NCBI GenBank assembly: GCA_025765595.1
Contig: JAIVFH010000029.1
Coordinates: 62,001-126,000 of the forward strand
DNA: 64,000 bases
Source of the DNA: Obelidium mucronatum
Lineage: Eukaryota; Chytridiomycota; Chytridiomycetes; Chytridiales; Chytriomycetaceae
Reading direction: 5' to 3'
Of the stretch, positions 47,057 through 58,436 are shown one piece after another. A model generated the notes under the pieces. That model was not told the origin of the DNA. It ran no database searches and saw nothing but the letters and a program-made list of their open reading frames with translations. Made by a program: the position numbers and the translations under genes. How positions within the stretch are numbered: the stretch's first letter is position 1; the number at the start of each line of letters is the position of its first letter.

Positions 47057-47282
47057 TACTGAATAGGCTAATCTGTAATAATAATATTACGAGTTAACAA
47101 TTGTTTCGATTATGACGGACAAACAGGGATGGCACCTTGGCAGAATAGGAAATTGAAACGAAACAATCACTCACATTAATCGCGAGTCTCTGTAATCCCC
47201 TCTACCCCTATAGTGCTCTGTTGATCTTAGTTATTTTTAAGTTTGAGGAGTCCTTTGGCTAAACCGTCGAACACAATTCTAC

Positions 47283-47588
47283 TTGGGTTTTGGGACAATG
47301 ATGTTTTCGACTCCATCAGGTGAATTCGAAGGCCCATACAGGTTTATAGATGTCATGGTGGTGTGCTCCTTTTATGGTTTTACTTTCATCCTGAAAGTAT
47401 CGATTTTTGTGGTGCAAACACTGCAAACAAGAGCACATGGAATTGGCGGCTATGATGTGGGACATGCTCAAGCCGGTGTCCAGTACTACTTGAATCCTAC
47501 AAACAATCATCCGATATTTAGGATGGAAATTACTTTGGTCGGCGAATCAATCAATTGGGACGCTTGGTCGCGCGTGAAAGCGGAATAG
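47283..47588 (+). CDS. short unassigned ORF, possible gene remnant
   Basis: An open frame of about 100 codons with no strong start (an ATG pair occurs near 47299). The sequence GIGGYDVGHAQAGVQYYLN and the end GESINWDAWSRVKAE look coding, but the preceding stretch is hydrophobic and may be intronic (donor near 47340, acceptor near 47397). It may be the last exon of a gene or a decayed copy. No family recognised. Confidence 0.25.
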   Translation: MGFGTMMFSTPSGEFEGPYRFIDVMVVCSFYGFTFILKVSIFVVQTLQTRAHGIGGYDVGHAQAGVQYYLNPTNNHPIFRMEITLVGESINWDAWSRVKAE

Positions 47589-47619
47589 AACAATTGATCA
47601 AAGAGATTATATACGCATT

Positions 47620-47868
47620 TTATTTGCTAATAATAATTTGAGGGGCGGCGTTTTTGGTTGAGAGTGTATGTCTTGGCGGTCTACAAACAGTGACACGCGA
47701 CTTTCGACCGTCTGAAGATTCGCTCTTGAAGAGCTCCATTACGTGTTGCTTCGATGGCCTTGCTCTCCAGCAATAACACAATACCGGGACAATCAGAAGC
47801 AAGGACAGCAGAAGTAGAGTCGGTCCTGATCCTGCTTGCAGAATTGAGATCATCCTGATTCCTGACAC
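47620..47868 (-). CDS. possible small single-pass membrane protein
   Basis: 82 codons from an ATG at 47868. One clear transmembrane segment (PTLLLLSLLLIVPVLCYCW) is followed by a basic, polar tail. No homology recognised. Supported only by ORF length and the helix; it could be spurious. Confidence 0.3.
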   Translation of the reverse strand: MSGIRMISILQAGSGPTLLLLSLLLIVPVLCYCWRARPSKQHVMELFKSESSDGRKSRVTVCRPPRHTLSTKNAAPQIIISK

Positions 47869-48013
47869 TCTGACAGATTGACAAGTGGGGGAATACTATG
47901 AAAGACAATGATCGCCAGTGTCGATCGTCCCTACCAAAGTAATCTCTGTCGCGGCCCACTTGGAAACAGTCGTGATGACTCACTGCAGTATTTCTTAACA
48001 CTGTTTAATCAAA

Positions 48014-49572
48014 ATGGAGCACACGCCGCTGCTCCACGACGCCGCCGCCGCCGCCGCCGACGCCGCGACGCTGGGCAACACGCCGCTCGCGCGCTTCCTC
48101 GCGGCGTCGCAGGGCCTCGCGCTGCTGTGGCTTGTCCCCGCGGCGTGGCTGACGGCGGGGCTGCGCGCTGTTGCGGGCGAGGCGGCGGCGCCGGTGCTGT
48201 GGATCCTCGGCGCTGTGTGGCTGACGGCGGCGGGCACGCGCGCGCTCAAGCCGGCGCGCGCCGCCGCGTGGGCGGCCGACGCGCTGCGGGTGCAGGCCGC
48301 CGTGGCCGCCGTCGCCGCGCTGCTCTGCGCTGCGCTCGCGCAGCTGTGGGCCGCGGGTTTCCTGCTGTGGGCCTTTCTGGTGTGCGCCGCCGCCTCGCAC
48401 CTGTGGCTGCAGAACAAACCACTCACTCTCCCTCCAACGCCGTCAATGCTCGCGCGATGCTCGCTGGGCCTTGCCTTTCTGGTCGGACACGCGCTTCTGC
48501 CGCTGCTCATGATGCACAGCCTGTCAAAGCTCGCGGTGCAGCAGGAATACCCCCCACAAGGAACCTTTGTTGAAACACATTACTCGCCTCAAGTTCTTAT
48601 TGAATGCAAAGGGTCAGGATCTCCCACGATTGTTTTTGAAACTGGTCTCGGCGCCCTGCGGAACAGCTCGTTCCATATGCTCTACGCTCCGCTCGAGAAC
48701 TCAACGCGTGTCTGCTGGTATGACCGTCCGGGTTATGGATACAGTCAACCAGTCTTGTTTCAATCACATCAATCGATTCAAGTTGTTAGCGATAATCTGT
48801 GGGCTGTTTTGGAGGCTGCTGGAGAACAGGGCCCGTTTGTTCTTGTTGGCCATAGCATTGCTGGCTTATACACGCGCAATTTTGTGATGGATCATGCTCA
48901 GAACGTGAGTGGTCTGATGCTGATTGATACAAGCAGCGAATATCAAGGAGGTTATGAGAAGCACTGGGGAGAACAGGTTCTTGCAGAAATTGCGAACTTG
49001 GTGTCTCCATTGATCCCCAATGTAAATGCGTTTTTCGCTCTCTTTGGTGGAAACATGGACTATCGCAAGGAAGATGCGGTTCACATATTGAACGACTGGT
49101 GGGCGAAAAACTGTAATTGAGTGAATTGAGGGGCGCCTTTTTTGGCGAGTTCCCGGCAGCGTTTGTCAAAAAGAGACGAGGTATTGTCGAAAGCGATGGA
49201 CACGAATGGTCGCTTGTTTGGTGACATTCCAATGACTCTCCTGACTGCTGGGAAAAGTGCTGGGGAATTGTGTGCACTCTTTCGAACTGGACCCTTGTTC
49301 AACTTTAAAAGATTTACCTCAAAAGGGGCGCATTACGACAGAGGGGGGTAAAAGCTTTGTGTATGTGAACAATACGATTCCTGATGGATGGGGAATCGGG
49401 TGGTTGGGGATGGCATCATCAGCAAATCACCGAAAGCTCTGATAACGTGTGGGAGATTTTTGTGAATGGAACGCACTTTGTCATGCAGGATTATTCACAG
49501 GAATCGTTAGAACGGTTACAGCAGTTGGTAAAACGCTCTCGTGTATATTGGGATGGCAAAAGAAATCATTAG
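48014..49572 (+). CDS. alpha/beta hydrolase with polytopic N-terminal membrane domain
   Basis: The N-terminal 170 residues hold about five hydrophobic helices rich in Ala/Leu (LARFLAASQGLALLWLVPAA). Then comes an alpha/beta-hydrolase core: VFETGLGALRNSSFHML (oxyanion region), WYDRPGYGYS, the nucleophile elbow VGHSIAGL, and LIDTSSEYQG. The C-terminal third lies in shifting frames: LTAGKSAGELC, FVYVNNTIPDGW, and NGTHFVMQDYSQESLERLQ, which supplies the catalytic His. About four apparent indels lie between 49110 and 49410. The first 400 bp are extremely GC-rich. Substrate unknown; serine hydrolase of the lipid-hydrolase group is likely. Confidence 0.7.
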
Positions 49573-49734
49573 AAACTTTGACATGAAAGTATTTTACGTG
49601 AATCTAATAACATATGATGTTAATTGCTTGGATGTAATTTTTATTGTGTTGTTTCAAGTTTTTCAACTTGACAACACAGCAATTTGTTTCTTTTTTGGAA
49701 ACCTTTTCACCGCCCCAGGAAACCACACAAGAGG

Positions 49735-51412
49735 ATGCACTTGCTTCGATCGCTTTCAGCTCTTTGTCTTTTCCTTCTATTCGTTCACGCTGAAGCCAAA
49801 GTACAAAAGTGCAAGCCGAGAGCGAAAGGACCAGCAGACTCCCAACAAGAGGCGAAAGGCGATGCCGGTGATTGTGCTGAAGAAACCCTCCTCGATTCAA
49901 CATCGTTCGATCTTTACATATCACCTGGATCTGGAGTATGGCTTGTGTTCTTTGGAACAACGTGAGTTTGGGTCACTATTTTTGATTTTGTTTTCAAGCA
50001 GTAAGAAAGAACATAATCTGATATCCATAGAGATAGGTGGTGTCCATATTGTCAGAAGCTTCTACCTGAATGGAAGCAAGTTAGTGCCAAAGTATCAGAG
50101 GATGGACCGTATGGGATGGGAATCGCCCGATTTGATTGCACAGAAGCCGATCAGAAACGTCAGTCTTATTTCGGTTTCAAAACCAGTCTCGCCGAAAACT
50201 AACTTCCCCCCCAACCCCCTCCTCCCTATAGAATTCTGTCATAATCACGGAGTGAAAAAGTATCCCAATATTCGGCTTTATTCCAATGGATCCTTCATTG
50301 AAAAGTATTCTGGAGAAAGGTCAACTGGATCCATAATGGAGTACATCAATACAAAAGCCAAGGAGATGAATATAGCCTCCGATTCAGCATCTCATCATCA
50401 AATCCTCCTTCTGATAAAGGCACAGGAAATGCTCTGCCTCCGATGCCAAAGGCGGATGGAGATGCGTCCGAGAAAGATAACTTGCCTCCAGTTCCACAAC
50501 TGCAACAGCCGCCCACACCGAACCTCCCGCCGATACCTGTCAATGAAAATGATTCAAGAGATGTTAAGAAACCTTCAATCGAAAATCAAGATGTTAAGGA
50601 ACCACCCTTTCCAAAAGACGAAGCAACAACAGCAGCAACAACAACAGCAACAGCAGCAATAACAAAACCCCACTGATTTGAAACAAGACGAAAAGCCCGA
50701 AAGCACCATAAAACAAGCCTCCTTAATAATACCAACCACATCCCTCCTATCCACCCTCAACATCAAACTATCCAAAATCCTCTCTCTAATTGTAATTCTA
50801 TTCGGCTGCTACAAACTCTACCAACCCTTCTTTGCCGTCCGAAAACCATCCGTCCCACTCACAACCCCGTTCATCCTAGACGCAACCGCATCCTCCCTCG
50901 TATTCGTCTACTGCCTCCGAAACGGCTTCGACATCTCCACGTACGCTGAACTCGCGTTATTCGCCACCACTGGAATATACATTGTCCTTGCAGACTGGGA
51001 ATTCAGTATCAACCACGACGCGAGTAAACTGCGTGTCATGTCGGTGGTGTTTACATTGGCCATCATGACGGGGATGTATGCGCTTCTTCCAGCGTTGCTT
51101 TCAGAGTGTTCGCCGTTTGTGGCGACGGGGATTATTTATTTGAATCGGTTTGTAGTGCAGAAACGGAAACCGGATGTGTTGCCCATGTTGCTGCGGAGGG
51201 GGAGGAAAGGGGTGAATTTGAAGGTGAATGGGGTTGTGTTGGATTTTGCTGGGTTGGTGATTGTGTCGCGGGTGGTGACGACTTGGGTTGAGATGAAGGC
51301 GGATGTTGGGGTGTTGTGTTATTATGTTGTGCTTGGGTGTATTCATATTATGGGGGATAAGTTTTTTGGGAGTGAGGGTGATGGGTTAAAGGGGTCCAAA
51401 ATGGTGGATTGA
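49735..51412 (+). CDS. thioredoxin-domain (PDI-like) protein with polytopic membrane tail, interrupted
   Basis: Signal peptide (LLRSLSALCLFLLFVHA) and a thioredoxin fold with the redox motif WCPYCQKLLPEWK, the cis-Pro loop VKKYPNIRLYSNG and SIMEYI. Introns are 49962-50036 and 50159-50231. After the fold comes a Pro-rich linker (QLQQPPTPNLPPIPVNEN) and a CAA/CAG tract containing an in-frame TAA at 50660-50662. The next frame has no good ATG and runs through several hydrophobic helices (SLIVILFGCYKLY, LALFATTGIYIVLAD), so it is probably the same gene. A one-base shift near 50395 and a second near the tract are needed. Alternatively there are two genes. Confidence 0.6.
50622..50661 (+). repeat. 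CAA/CAG microsatellite (Gln or Thr/Ala coding by frame)
   Basis: About 13 trinucleotide units of the CAA/CAG type. Read in one frame it gives poly-Gln, in another a Thr/Ala run. It lies between the linker and membrane part of the thioredoxin-domain gene. Repeat-length error is likely here. Confidence 0.8.
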
Positions 51413-51611
51413 CGTGTTCAATATAAAATTTAAAAAAATGCACATCCCAATTCGTTTTTGCATAGCCTACTATTAGTTTTATTGAAGCGGATTTACCTTC
51501 ATAACTCCACGTGTTTTTTTTTTCTGTGTGGGGTGCTCATTTTGGAAATGGACCAACAAGTTTTAACACACCGTGCATCTCGTCAAAAAAAAAAAAATTT
51601 AGAACCAAAAC

Positions 51612-52357
51612 ATGACATCTGCAGCCTTCGTTGGTCTTGGCAGTGAACTCAGCATTCTACTGTTGGGTGTCTGTGTCGCGTCCGTCGGTATGTTTTACTG
51701 GTCCAAAAAACGGAAGCAAGCACGAGCAGCCCAAGTTACACCCTTGCCACAACAACAACAAGATGTAATTTACAGCAATCAAAAAAACGACGACAAGGTG
51801 GATAACAGCAACACTACTCAAACTCCCATCATCAGCAAAGAGCAGCAGAGTATCAACACCAGCGTGAATTTGCAAAACCAGCCAGAATATATTGATTCCT
51901 CTTCCTCCTCGTCTCATGTTGTCACTGTCGCTCCAGAAGCAGATTTACAGCAGCTCACTAGCACCGCAGAATCCTGTTGTTAGAAGAAGTGATTCCAACT
52001 ACTACTACAGCAAATACTCCTGCTGCAACAGTCGCAAATGTACCCGCAACACCAGTTTACGCGCCTTCTACCACACCGGTTGCTTTTAACACGGAAGGTC
52101 TGACATATGCTCAAAAATACAGACTCTCTGTGCAAGCGCCTCCACCTACCCGCGAATCCAACTCTGTTGTACACGGTTCAACTTTTAGTACTTCTGCTAC
52201 TGTTATTTCTCCGTCTCCCAATACTACTCCTCTTTCTTCTGCCACTGCTACTGCTGCTATCGGAGCTGAAGACCCCGTACTCACTTATTTCCAGAAATAC
52301 AATTTGGCAATTTCCGCGACTAACAATACCAATGTCAAGCCCGCGAGCAAGGCATAG
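51612..52357 (+). CDS. single-pass membrane protein with two short 'LTYxQKYxL' motifs
   Basis: The N terminus has one membrane helix (LSILLLGVCVASVGMFYW) followed by KKRKQAR, so the tail is cytosolic. The tail is Gln/Asn/Ser/Thr-rich and disordered. A one-base deletion in a T run near 51978 joins TSTAESC to EEVIPTTT. Two related segments occur in the C-terminal half: GLTYAQKYRLSVQAP and PVLTYFQKYNLAISAT. The repeated motif suggests a short linear binding element. No family recognised. Confidence 0.5.
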
Positions 52358-52538
52358 AAGCAAAATGCATAGAGAGAAAGTAGAGCATTCACGTACGGTT
52401 AGATCTTCCATTTTTTCCAGTTTTTTTTTTTTTGGTTACAGTGCAGTAAAAAATAAAATAAATAAACTTTAAAAAAAAAACAGTTTTTTTTATATTGAAA
52501 AAAAGGATACAAACTCTCCTTTCATCACTTTATGTTTT

Positions 52539-55150
52539 CTACAACTTGCTAACCCTTTTACCAAGCAATCTAGCAACCTCATTCAACGACTCTGGGTCTT
52601 CAATTGTAGCAGGAATCGTATATTCCTCTCCATTCGCAATCGACCGCAAACTGCGTCTGAGAATCTTGCCACTACGCGTTTTTGGAAGTCGAGCCACAAA
52701 CACAACACGATCAAAGCATGCAACAGCACCAATCTGGATAAAAGATTATGGTTGTTTAGAAACAGGTGGCAACAACAACAACAACATCCAAAAAAAACTC
52801 TATCACGCTACTCTTGCACTCTCACCTTGGATCGAACAGCTGCAATAAGTTCCTTCTCCACTTGCCCCTTTTCCACACCGGCGGCAGCACCTCCTTGCTT
52901 CAACACAACAAATCCAAGCGGCTTTTCACCCTTCAAAGAGTCAAAGACTCCTACAACTGCACACTCTGCGACTCTGGAATTTCCAGACAAGACTTCCTCC
53001 ATTCCACCGCTAGAAAGCCGATGGCCTGCCACATTCAGTACATCATCGCTGCGGCCAAGAACAGTCAGATATCCATCCGCGTCAATGAGTCCTTGATCTG
53101 TAAGGTCGTAATACCCTGGAAAACGCTCGAAATAGCTTGTGAACGGAGGGGAAGAAAAGGCCGTTATTTCATTGTTGTTATTATTACTTTTTTTTTTTTA
53201 AAAATTTTCGTGGTCAACTCACCTCTTTTTATATCCATCGTGATTATTCCAAAGCGTCGGAAAACACCCCGGCGGTAACGGAAGCTTAATCACAAGCGAC
53301 CCAACCTCACCAACACTCGCTTCAATCCAATCTTGGGTCGACACTTCCTTCGAAGCAAGCGGGGGGAACTCACTTCCCGGTGGATTCTGGTGCGTTTCTT
53401 CAAACTGCTTGTGGTGTTTCGGTGGAACCAGAACCCGAACATCGTACCCTGGAACAGGTGGGCCACAGGAACCCATTTTCGGAAGCGTCAAGTGACCGGT
53501 TGCGTAGCCGGAGCTGCAGCAGCAGGCTCCAGTGATGGGCGTTCCTGTTTCGGTTTGCCAGAAATTGTCGCGTAAGGGGACGCCCAGCTTCTTTGTAAAG
53601 TGGATGGCTGTGTCTGGGTCGCATCTTTCGCCGGCGAGGAACACGTCGTGTAAGGTTTTGAGGTTGTATTTTTTGAGGAGGGTTCCTTCTGGGTCTTCTT
53701 TCTGGGGTTTCAAAAATATGTGTGTATAAGAAGAAAAAAAAAAAGGATTTGGGGTTACATGAATCTGGATTATGGAGGTTTTTGGGTTGAATATGTAAAA
53801 AAATTATATTACCCGGATGGCGCGAATGGCTGTGGGTGCAGTATACAGTGCGTTGATTTTGTATTCCTCGATAAGGCGCCAAAATGCTCCAGCGCCTTCT
53901 GCTGGCATGATTGGTTTGCCTTCATACAATACAGTCGTGCAACCTTGAATCAACGGGCCATATACAATGAATGTATGTCCAACGACCCAACTACGTTACT
54001 CATGGTTAGCAAAAGAGAAAAAAAAAAAAAAAGAGCAGAATGCGTGTGTGAAACCAATTTACCCAATATCACTCGCAGCGAAAAAGACTTGTCCTTTTTT
54101 GACTCCCAGTATAGAATCCATCGCATGTTTCAAAGCAATGGCATGTCCCCCCACATCTCTCATTACACCCTTTGGCGTTCCGGTACTTCCACTCGTATAG
54201 AGCAGATACAATGGCGCGTTGGCAGGTAGAATTGCTGGTGGTGGCATGTTTTTGAGCTCAGTTTCCTTGAAACCGAGAGGTGTTGGGAACAGAGTTGTAT
54301 TGGACGCGAAGGGCGGCTGAATCAAAAGTTCAGGGCGGTTGAGAAGGATCAAGTGAGGGGGTTTGTATGTGGAAAGGTTGATGGCTTCATCGACGGCAGG
54401 TCTGTAAATTCTTGCTCTCAGTTCCAAAAGTTTTTTTCACAATCAAAAAAAAAAAACACAAACTTGTAGGGGAACTGCTTATTTGGCTCGAGTCCGCATG
54501 ATGCATAAATGAGGACCTTTGGCTTTGCATCTTGAATTCGTTTGCATCTGTTTTTACTGCAGTTTTTTTTTTCAGGAATTTTGAGAGTAGTACAGCTCAT
54601 TTTTCGATCTCACAGTTCTGGAGCAGCAAAGCCCCCGAATACGACAGCATGAATCGCGCCGATTCTAGCGCAGGCAAGCATAGAAAATACTGCCTCGGGC
54701 ACCATGGGCATGTAGAGCAACACTACGTCTCCAGGCCCAACACCCAACCTCAGCAACGTTAAAGCGACTGCGCGAACATGATTATCAAGCTGAAGATATG
54801 AGAAACTGAGTTTCAATCCGCGTGTTCCCTGTGAATGTCGAGTTCAGAGTACGTAAGGAATTCAGTGGGCCAAGTAAAACCACCTTTGGATTGAGAGCAA
54901 GAGGACCATCGTAAATCAGAGCAGTCTTATTCTTTGCATGGTTCAAGTGGCGCGTAACCAAGTTGTTGTACAGCGACAGGGAGCCATCAGTCTGCAGCAC
55001 TGGGTGTCCACCCGCATTCTTGAATGAAGGTGTGCTTGCCCACTCTAGGCCCTTGGCCACCTGGCCCCAGTACTGCGCTGGATCCGCCAGCGACGCCTCG
55101 CGCGCCGCCGCCTGCGACTTTGCAGACGCCTTGTGGAGAGACGAAGGCAT
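52539..55150 (-). CDS. acyl-CoA synthetase, propionyl-CoA synthetase (PrpE/ACSS3) type
   Basis: AMP-forming activation of propionate or acetate to the CoA thioester. Eight exons (54884-55150, 54614-54828, 54464-54547, 54402-54463 is an intron, 54063-54401, 53813-53990, 53223-53701, 52826-53135, 52539-52733) close to 688 aa. Motifs: [26 protein letters not shown], the P-loop [66 protein letters not shown] and the acetylatable lysine in [18 protein letters not shown] and [14 protein letters not shown] features point to PrpE rather than Acs1. No clear mitochondrial presequence is seen. Confidence 0.9.
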
Positions 55151-55209
55151 GTACTCTTTATTTTATTATTTATTTTATTTCATTTTATAATATATTATTT
55201 AATCACTTG

Positions 55210-56284
55210 ATGCAGAGCCTCCCAGTCGAGCTCGTCCAGCGCATCTTTTCGTTTGTTGATCTGCGCCGGGTGCTCAAGCACCGACGGCTGTGTGTGCGCA
55301 TCAACGCGTGCCTGCTGGACCCGTTCTTTGCGGCGCTCATTGTACGCTTGCCAGCTGCCGGCGGCGGGGGCGCCGAGCCGGCTGGGCGCGGAGCTTGACG
55401 CGCTGTGGTTCCGGCTGCCAGACGCGCTGCAGCGCCACTTTGCGCAGCGGCGCTGGTCGGCGCGCGAGTCGCTTGCGATCGACGCGTTTGTCGGCGCGCC
55501 GCTGCCGGCGGCCGTCGGCGTTCTCGCGCGCGTCGCCGCCGTGCGCGTCGCGTCGAACCACTTCCGCGGCGCAAACATCTGCGGCGCCATTCCGCGCGAG
55601 CTCGGCGCCCTGCCGCGCCTGGCGCTGCTCGACCTGCACTCGTGCGACATCGAGGGCGCCGTGCCCGTCGAGCTGGCCTGCGCTGCCCGTGCTGGCGTCG
55701 ATCGACCTGCACAACTGCAAACTGTCGGGCCCGCTGCCAACGCCGTTCGCCCCGTACCCGTCCTCTCAAGTTCCTGAATCTGAGTCAAAACAAGGCTCTG
55801 CAAGGCCCGCTGCCCGACGACTATCTGGAAGCTGCCGTCGCTGCTCTCGCTAAACCTAAACTACTGCTCGGGTCTTGCCGGACTGGAGCTCCCCGAGACA
55901 TTTGACCCGGCGGTACCACTCCAGGAGCTCCACTTGACAGGTTGCGGCTTCACTGGGCCAATCCCTTTTGAAATTTATAAACTAAGCGCTTTGCAAGTTC
56001 TTCACCTTGGAAAGAATAAGTTTCGAGGGGAGATTCCTGGTTCTTTGGCCCTCTTGCGCAATTTGGGGACGATGTTTTTAGACTTCAATGAGTTGGAGGG
56101 TAGTATTCCGGAATTGTTTCAAAGATTCAAGGATCAGTTGAAATGTATTTCCATCTTTGAAGGAAACAGTGATCTCATTCCAACCAATTTCCGTGAGTGG
56201 TCAGGTAGGATTGGGCGGATGTTGACAGAAGATGCGCGATACCACTCCTCGAGGAATGTAATAAACGCGCGAAAGGTTGATTGA
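55210..56284 (+). CDS. F-box-like protein with plant-type leucine-rich repeats, copy 3, frame-broken
   Basis: Degenerate F-box at the start (LPVELVQRIFSFVDLRRVLK). The repeat region is spread over at least four reading frames: NICGAIPRELGALPRLALLD, VLASIDLHNCKLSGPLP, LKFLNLSQNKALQGPLP, and a clean last part from about 55930 (FTGPIPFEIYKLSALQVLHL, EIPGSLALLRNLGTMFLDFN). The breaks cluster in the very GC-rich 55.2-55.9 kb segment. Either a pseudogene or, more simply, sequence error in high-GC DNA. Divergent from the CoA synthetase with 59 bp between starts. Confidence 0.6.
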
Positions 56285-56373
56285 TCGCTTGTAGATGTCA
56301 CGGCTTCATCTAGAGGGTTGTCATTGTTGGAGAATCCTTTGTACTCACTTTTATAAAACCATCTCGGAAAACC

Positions 56374-58436
56374 ATGTTTGCAACACTCTACAGGCTAATT
56401 GTGAATCCAGTCAAAGACCTAAGAGACTTCTGGGACAACTCTGTGAAAGAGTTCTCTCTCACGTGAGATACTAGCGTTGAGACTGCCTAAATATACGTAT
56501 GCTGACAAAGTCAAGGTTTCCAGGTTCATGCTCATCATCGGACTCACGTACTTTCTGCAAGGATTCAGAGGATACGCTTTTGGCGATGGAATTATTTGGT
56601 TCTTTAGTGATGTGTTTGAACTCGATCCTGGTATGCTGACGCTGTGTGTCCACCATCATGATACCATTAGTGGCCTAACAGAACGCCCACATCAACAGGA
56701 CCAACACAACTGTACATGTCTACAATATTCATAACATGGAACATTAAAATGATATACGGACTTGTCTTTGACAACTTTCCTTTGTTTGGCCGAAAGGATA
56801 TTCCATACATGGTTCTATCTGGCATTATTTCGTTTATCGGTAAAAAAAAAAAAAAAAAAAAAAAAGAAACAAATAAGGTCGATAAGTTGTTGATAATCAT
56901 ATCCAAATAGGGTTTATGGCACTAGGCGTTCCAGCCTTGACGCCCACTCCCGACGTGACAACATTCTGGTTTTTCCTCGCATTAATGGGTCTCGCAATGT
57001 CTGACGTGATTGCAGATGCAATGGTTGTTCGCCAAGCACGCGAAGCCGGGGAATCCGGTGGTGCCAACTTGCAAGCGTATTGTTGGGTCCTCAGTTCTAT
57101 TGGCGGAATCATTGGCCGTCCGATCGCTGGACTTATTAATGGAAAAGACGGCCAAGGATCGCGGGTCTTGCTTGGGATAGTTTATAGCACGTCCTCTGTG
57201 TTGGGATGTATTGTCACGCTTATGCATAAGGAGCAAGTGTGCGATAACCCGTACTGGAGCATCGATCGATTTATTACGCAGTTAAAACAGGCTGTTTCAG
57301 AGCGTGTTTGGGAATAGATTGGTTTGGCTTCCAATGAGCTGGATCATTTTGAATCAAGCCATTGTTCCAGACGTGAGCGCTGCAATGAACTTTTGGAAAA
57401 AAGACATCATCAATATCGGATGCGGATAAAAAAGCGTATATCGATACGGTTGGGAGATATATTTGCAATCGGTGGCCTCGTTCTCTATACAAAGTACTTT
57501 AAAAAGACGCAGTTTAGTTTGATTTTCTTTTGGACTCAAGTTTGCGTGGCTATTTTTGCTATGGCGGATGTGGTTTTGGTGAATCGGTGGAATGTTGCGT
57601 TGGGAATCTCGGATGAGTTGAGTATCTCTTCTTTATATGATTGTTTTTTTTAGAGAAACTGATCTTGCATTTTTGGGATTTCAGATTCTTTCTCATTGGA
57701 TCACAGACTGTTATCAACACTCTATACAGCTTTCAAGCAATGCCGTTCTTTGTACTTGCTGCCCAATTATGTCCCAAAGATATCGAAGCAACTTTTTATG
57801 CGGTAATTGTTATATTTGTCTTTTTGACCCTTATTATTTTTCCCTACTTGTTTTTTTTTGTCGCTTAACAAAATCTTCATTTTAATATAGTGCATGATGT
57901 CAATCGGTAACATTGGAGGAAACATTGGAACAATGTACGGTGGATACCTCCTTCAAGCACTCCACATTGTGAAATCAACGCCAACCCTCCACCACCTTTA
58001 CCACGACACGGGAGCAGCTTTCAACGCCACTGCGAATGCCACTCTTCTCCCCAACGGCACTATCATACCTTCCAACTCCTCCTCTTCTCCTCAGGAATTC
58101 CCCAACAACACCACCACCAACACTGAAGAATACGATTTTTCCAATTTGCCACTCTTTTTGTGGATCCGAGTTGCATCCATGGCAGCAAGTGCATTCTTTG
58201 TATTCGCAATGGTTCCCAATAAGCCCGAGGAAGGAGGAGAAAAACGGAAGAGAGTCAAGGAAGAGGAGGAAGAAGAGGAAGTTATGAATCTCGTTCAAAA
58301 AGAGACGGACGAGAGCTCTTCCACTTCCTTGGACGTGGTTGATGGTGGGTCACCTCATAAACGGTCGCCATCGAAACGGAGGGCGGGGTCTGCGAAACGG
58401 GATTTTGGTGGTGGGGAGTGTTGTTTGGATGATTAA
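56374..58436 (+). CDS. folate-biopterin transporter (FBT) family membrane protein
   Basis: Polytopic MFS-related transporter, about 12 helices. Markers: YFLQGFRGYAFGDGIIWFF, STIFITWNIKMIYGLVFDNF with the FBT-type W-x-x-K-x-x-x-G-x-x-x-D core, DIPYMVLSGIISFIG, LMGLAMSDVIADAMVV and AMPFFVLAAQLCPKDIEATF. Introns are 56631-56698, 56840-56910 (with a long A run) and one between 57803 and about 57890. Apparent one-base errors occur at the TGA at 56465, in a GGG near 57310 and near 57420. The tail is acidic and Ser-rich. The family carries folates or pterins in protists, plants and oomycetes; substrate here is unknown. Confidence 0.72.

Noticed and set aside
47681..48573. Arg/Ala-rich ORFs overlapping the alpha/beta hydrolase start
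   Set aside because: Alternative frames of GC-rich DNA; only the frame with hydrophobic helices leads into the hydrolase core.
50622..50662. Reassignment of TAA to glutamine, suggested by TAA in a CAA/CAG tract
   Set aside because: TAA clearly ends conserved proteins elsewhere in the window (for example TOM20, RPF2), so the standard code applies.
55195..55905. Long minus-strand ORFs over the third LRR gene
   Set aside because: Same GC effect; the plus strand carries the F-box-like and LRR motifs.
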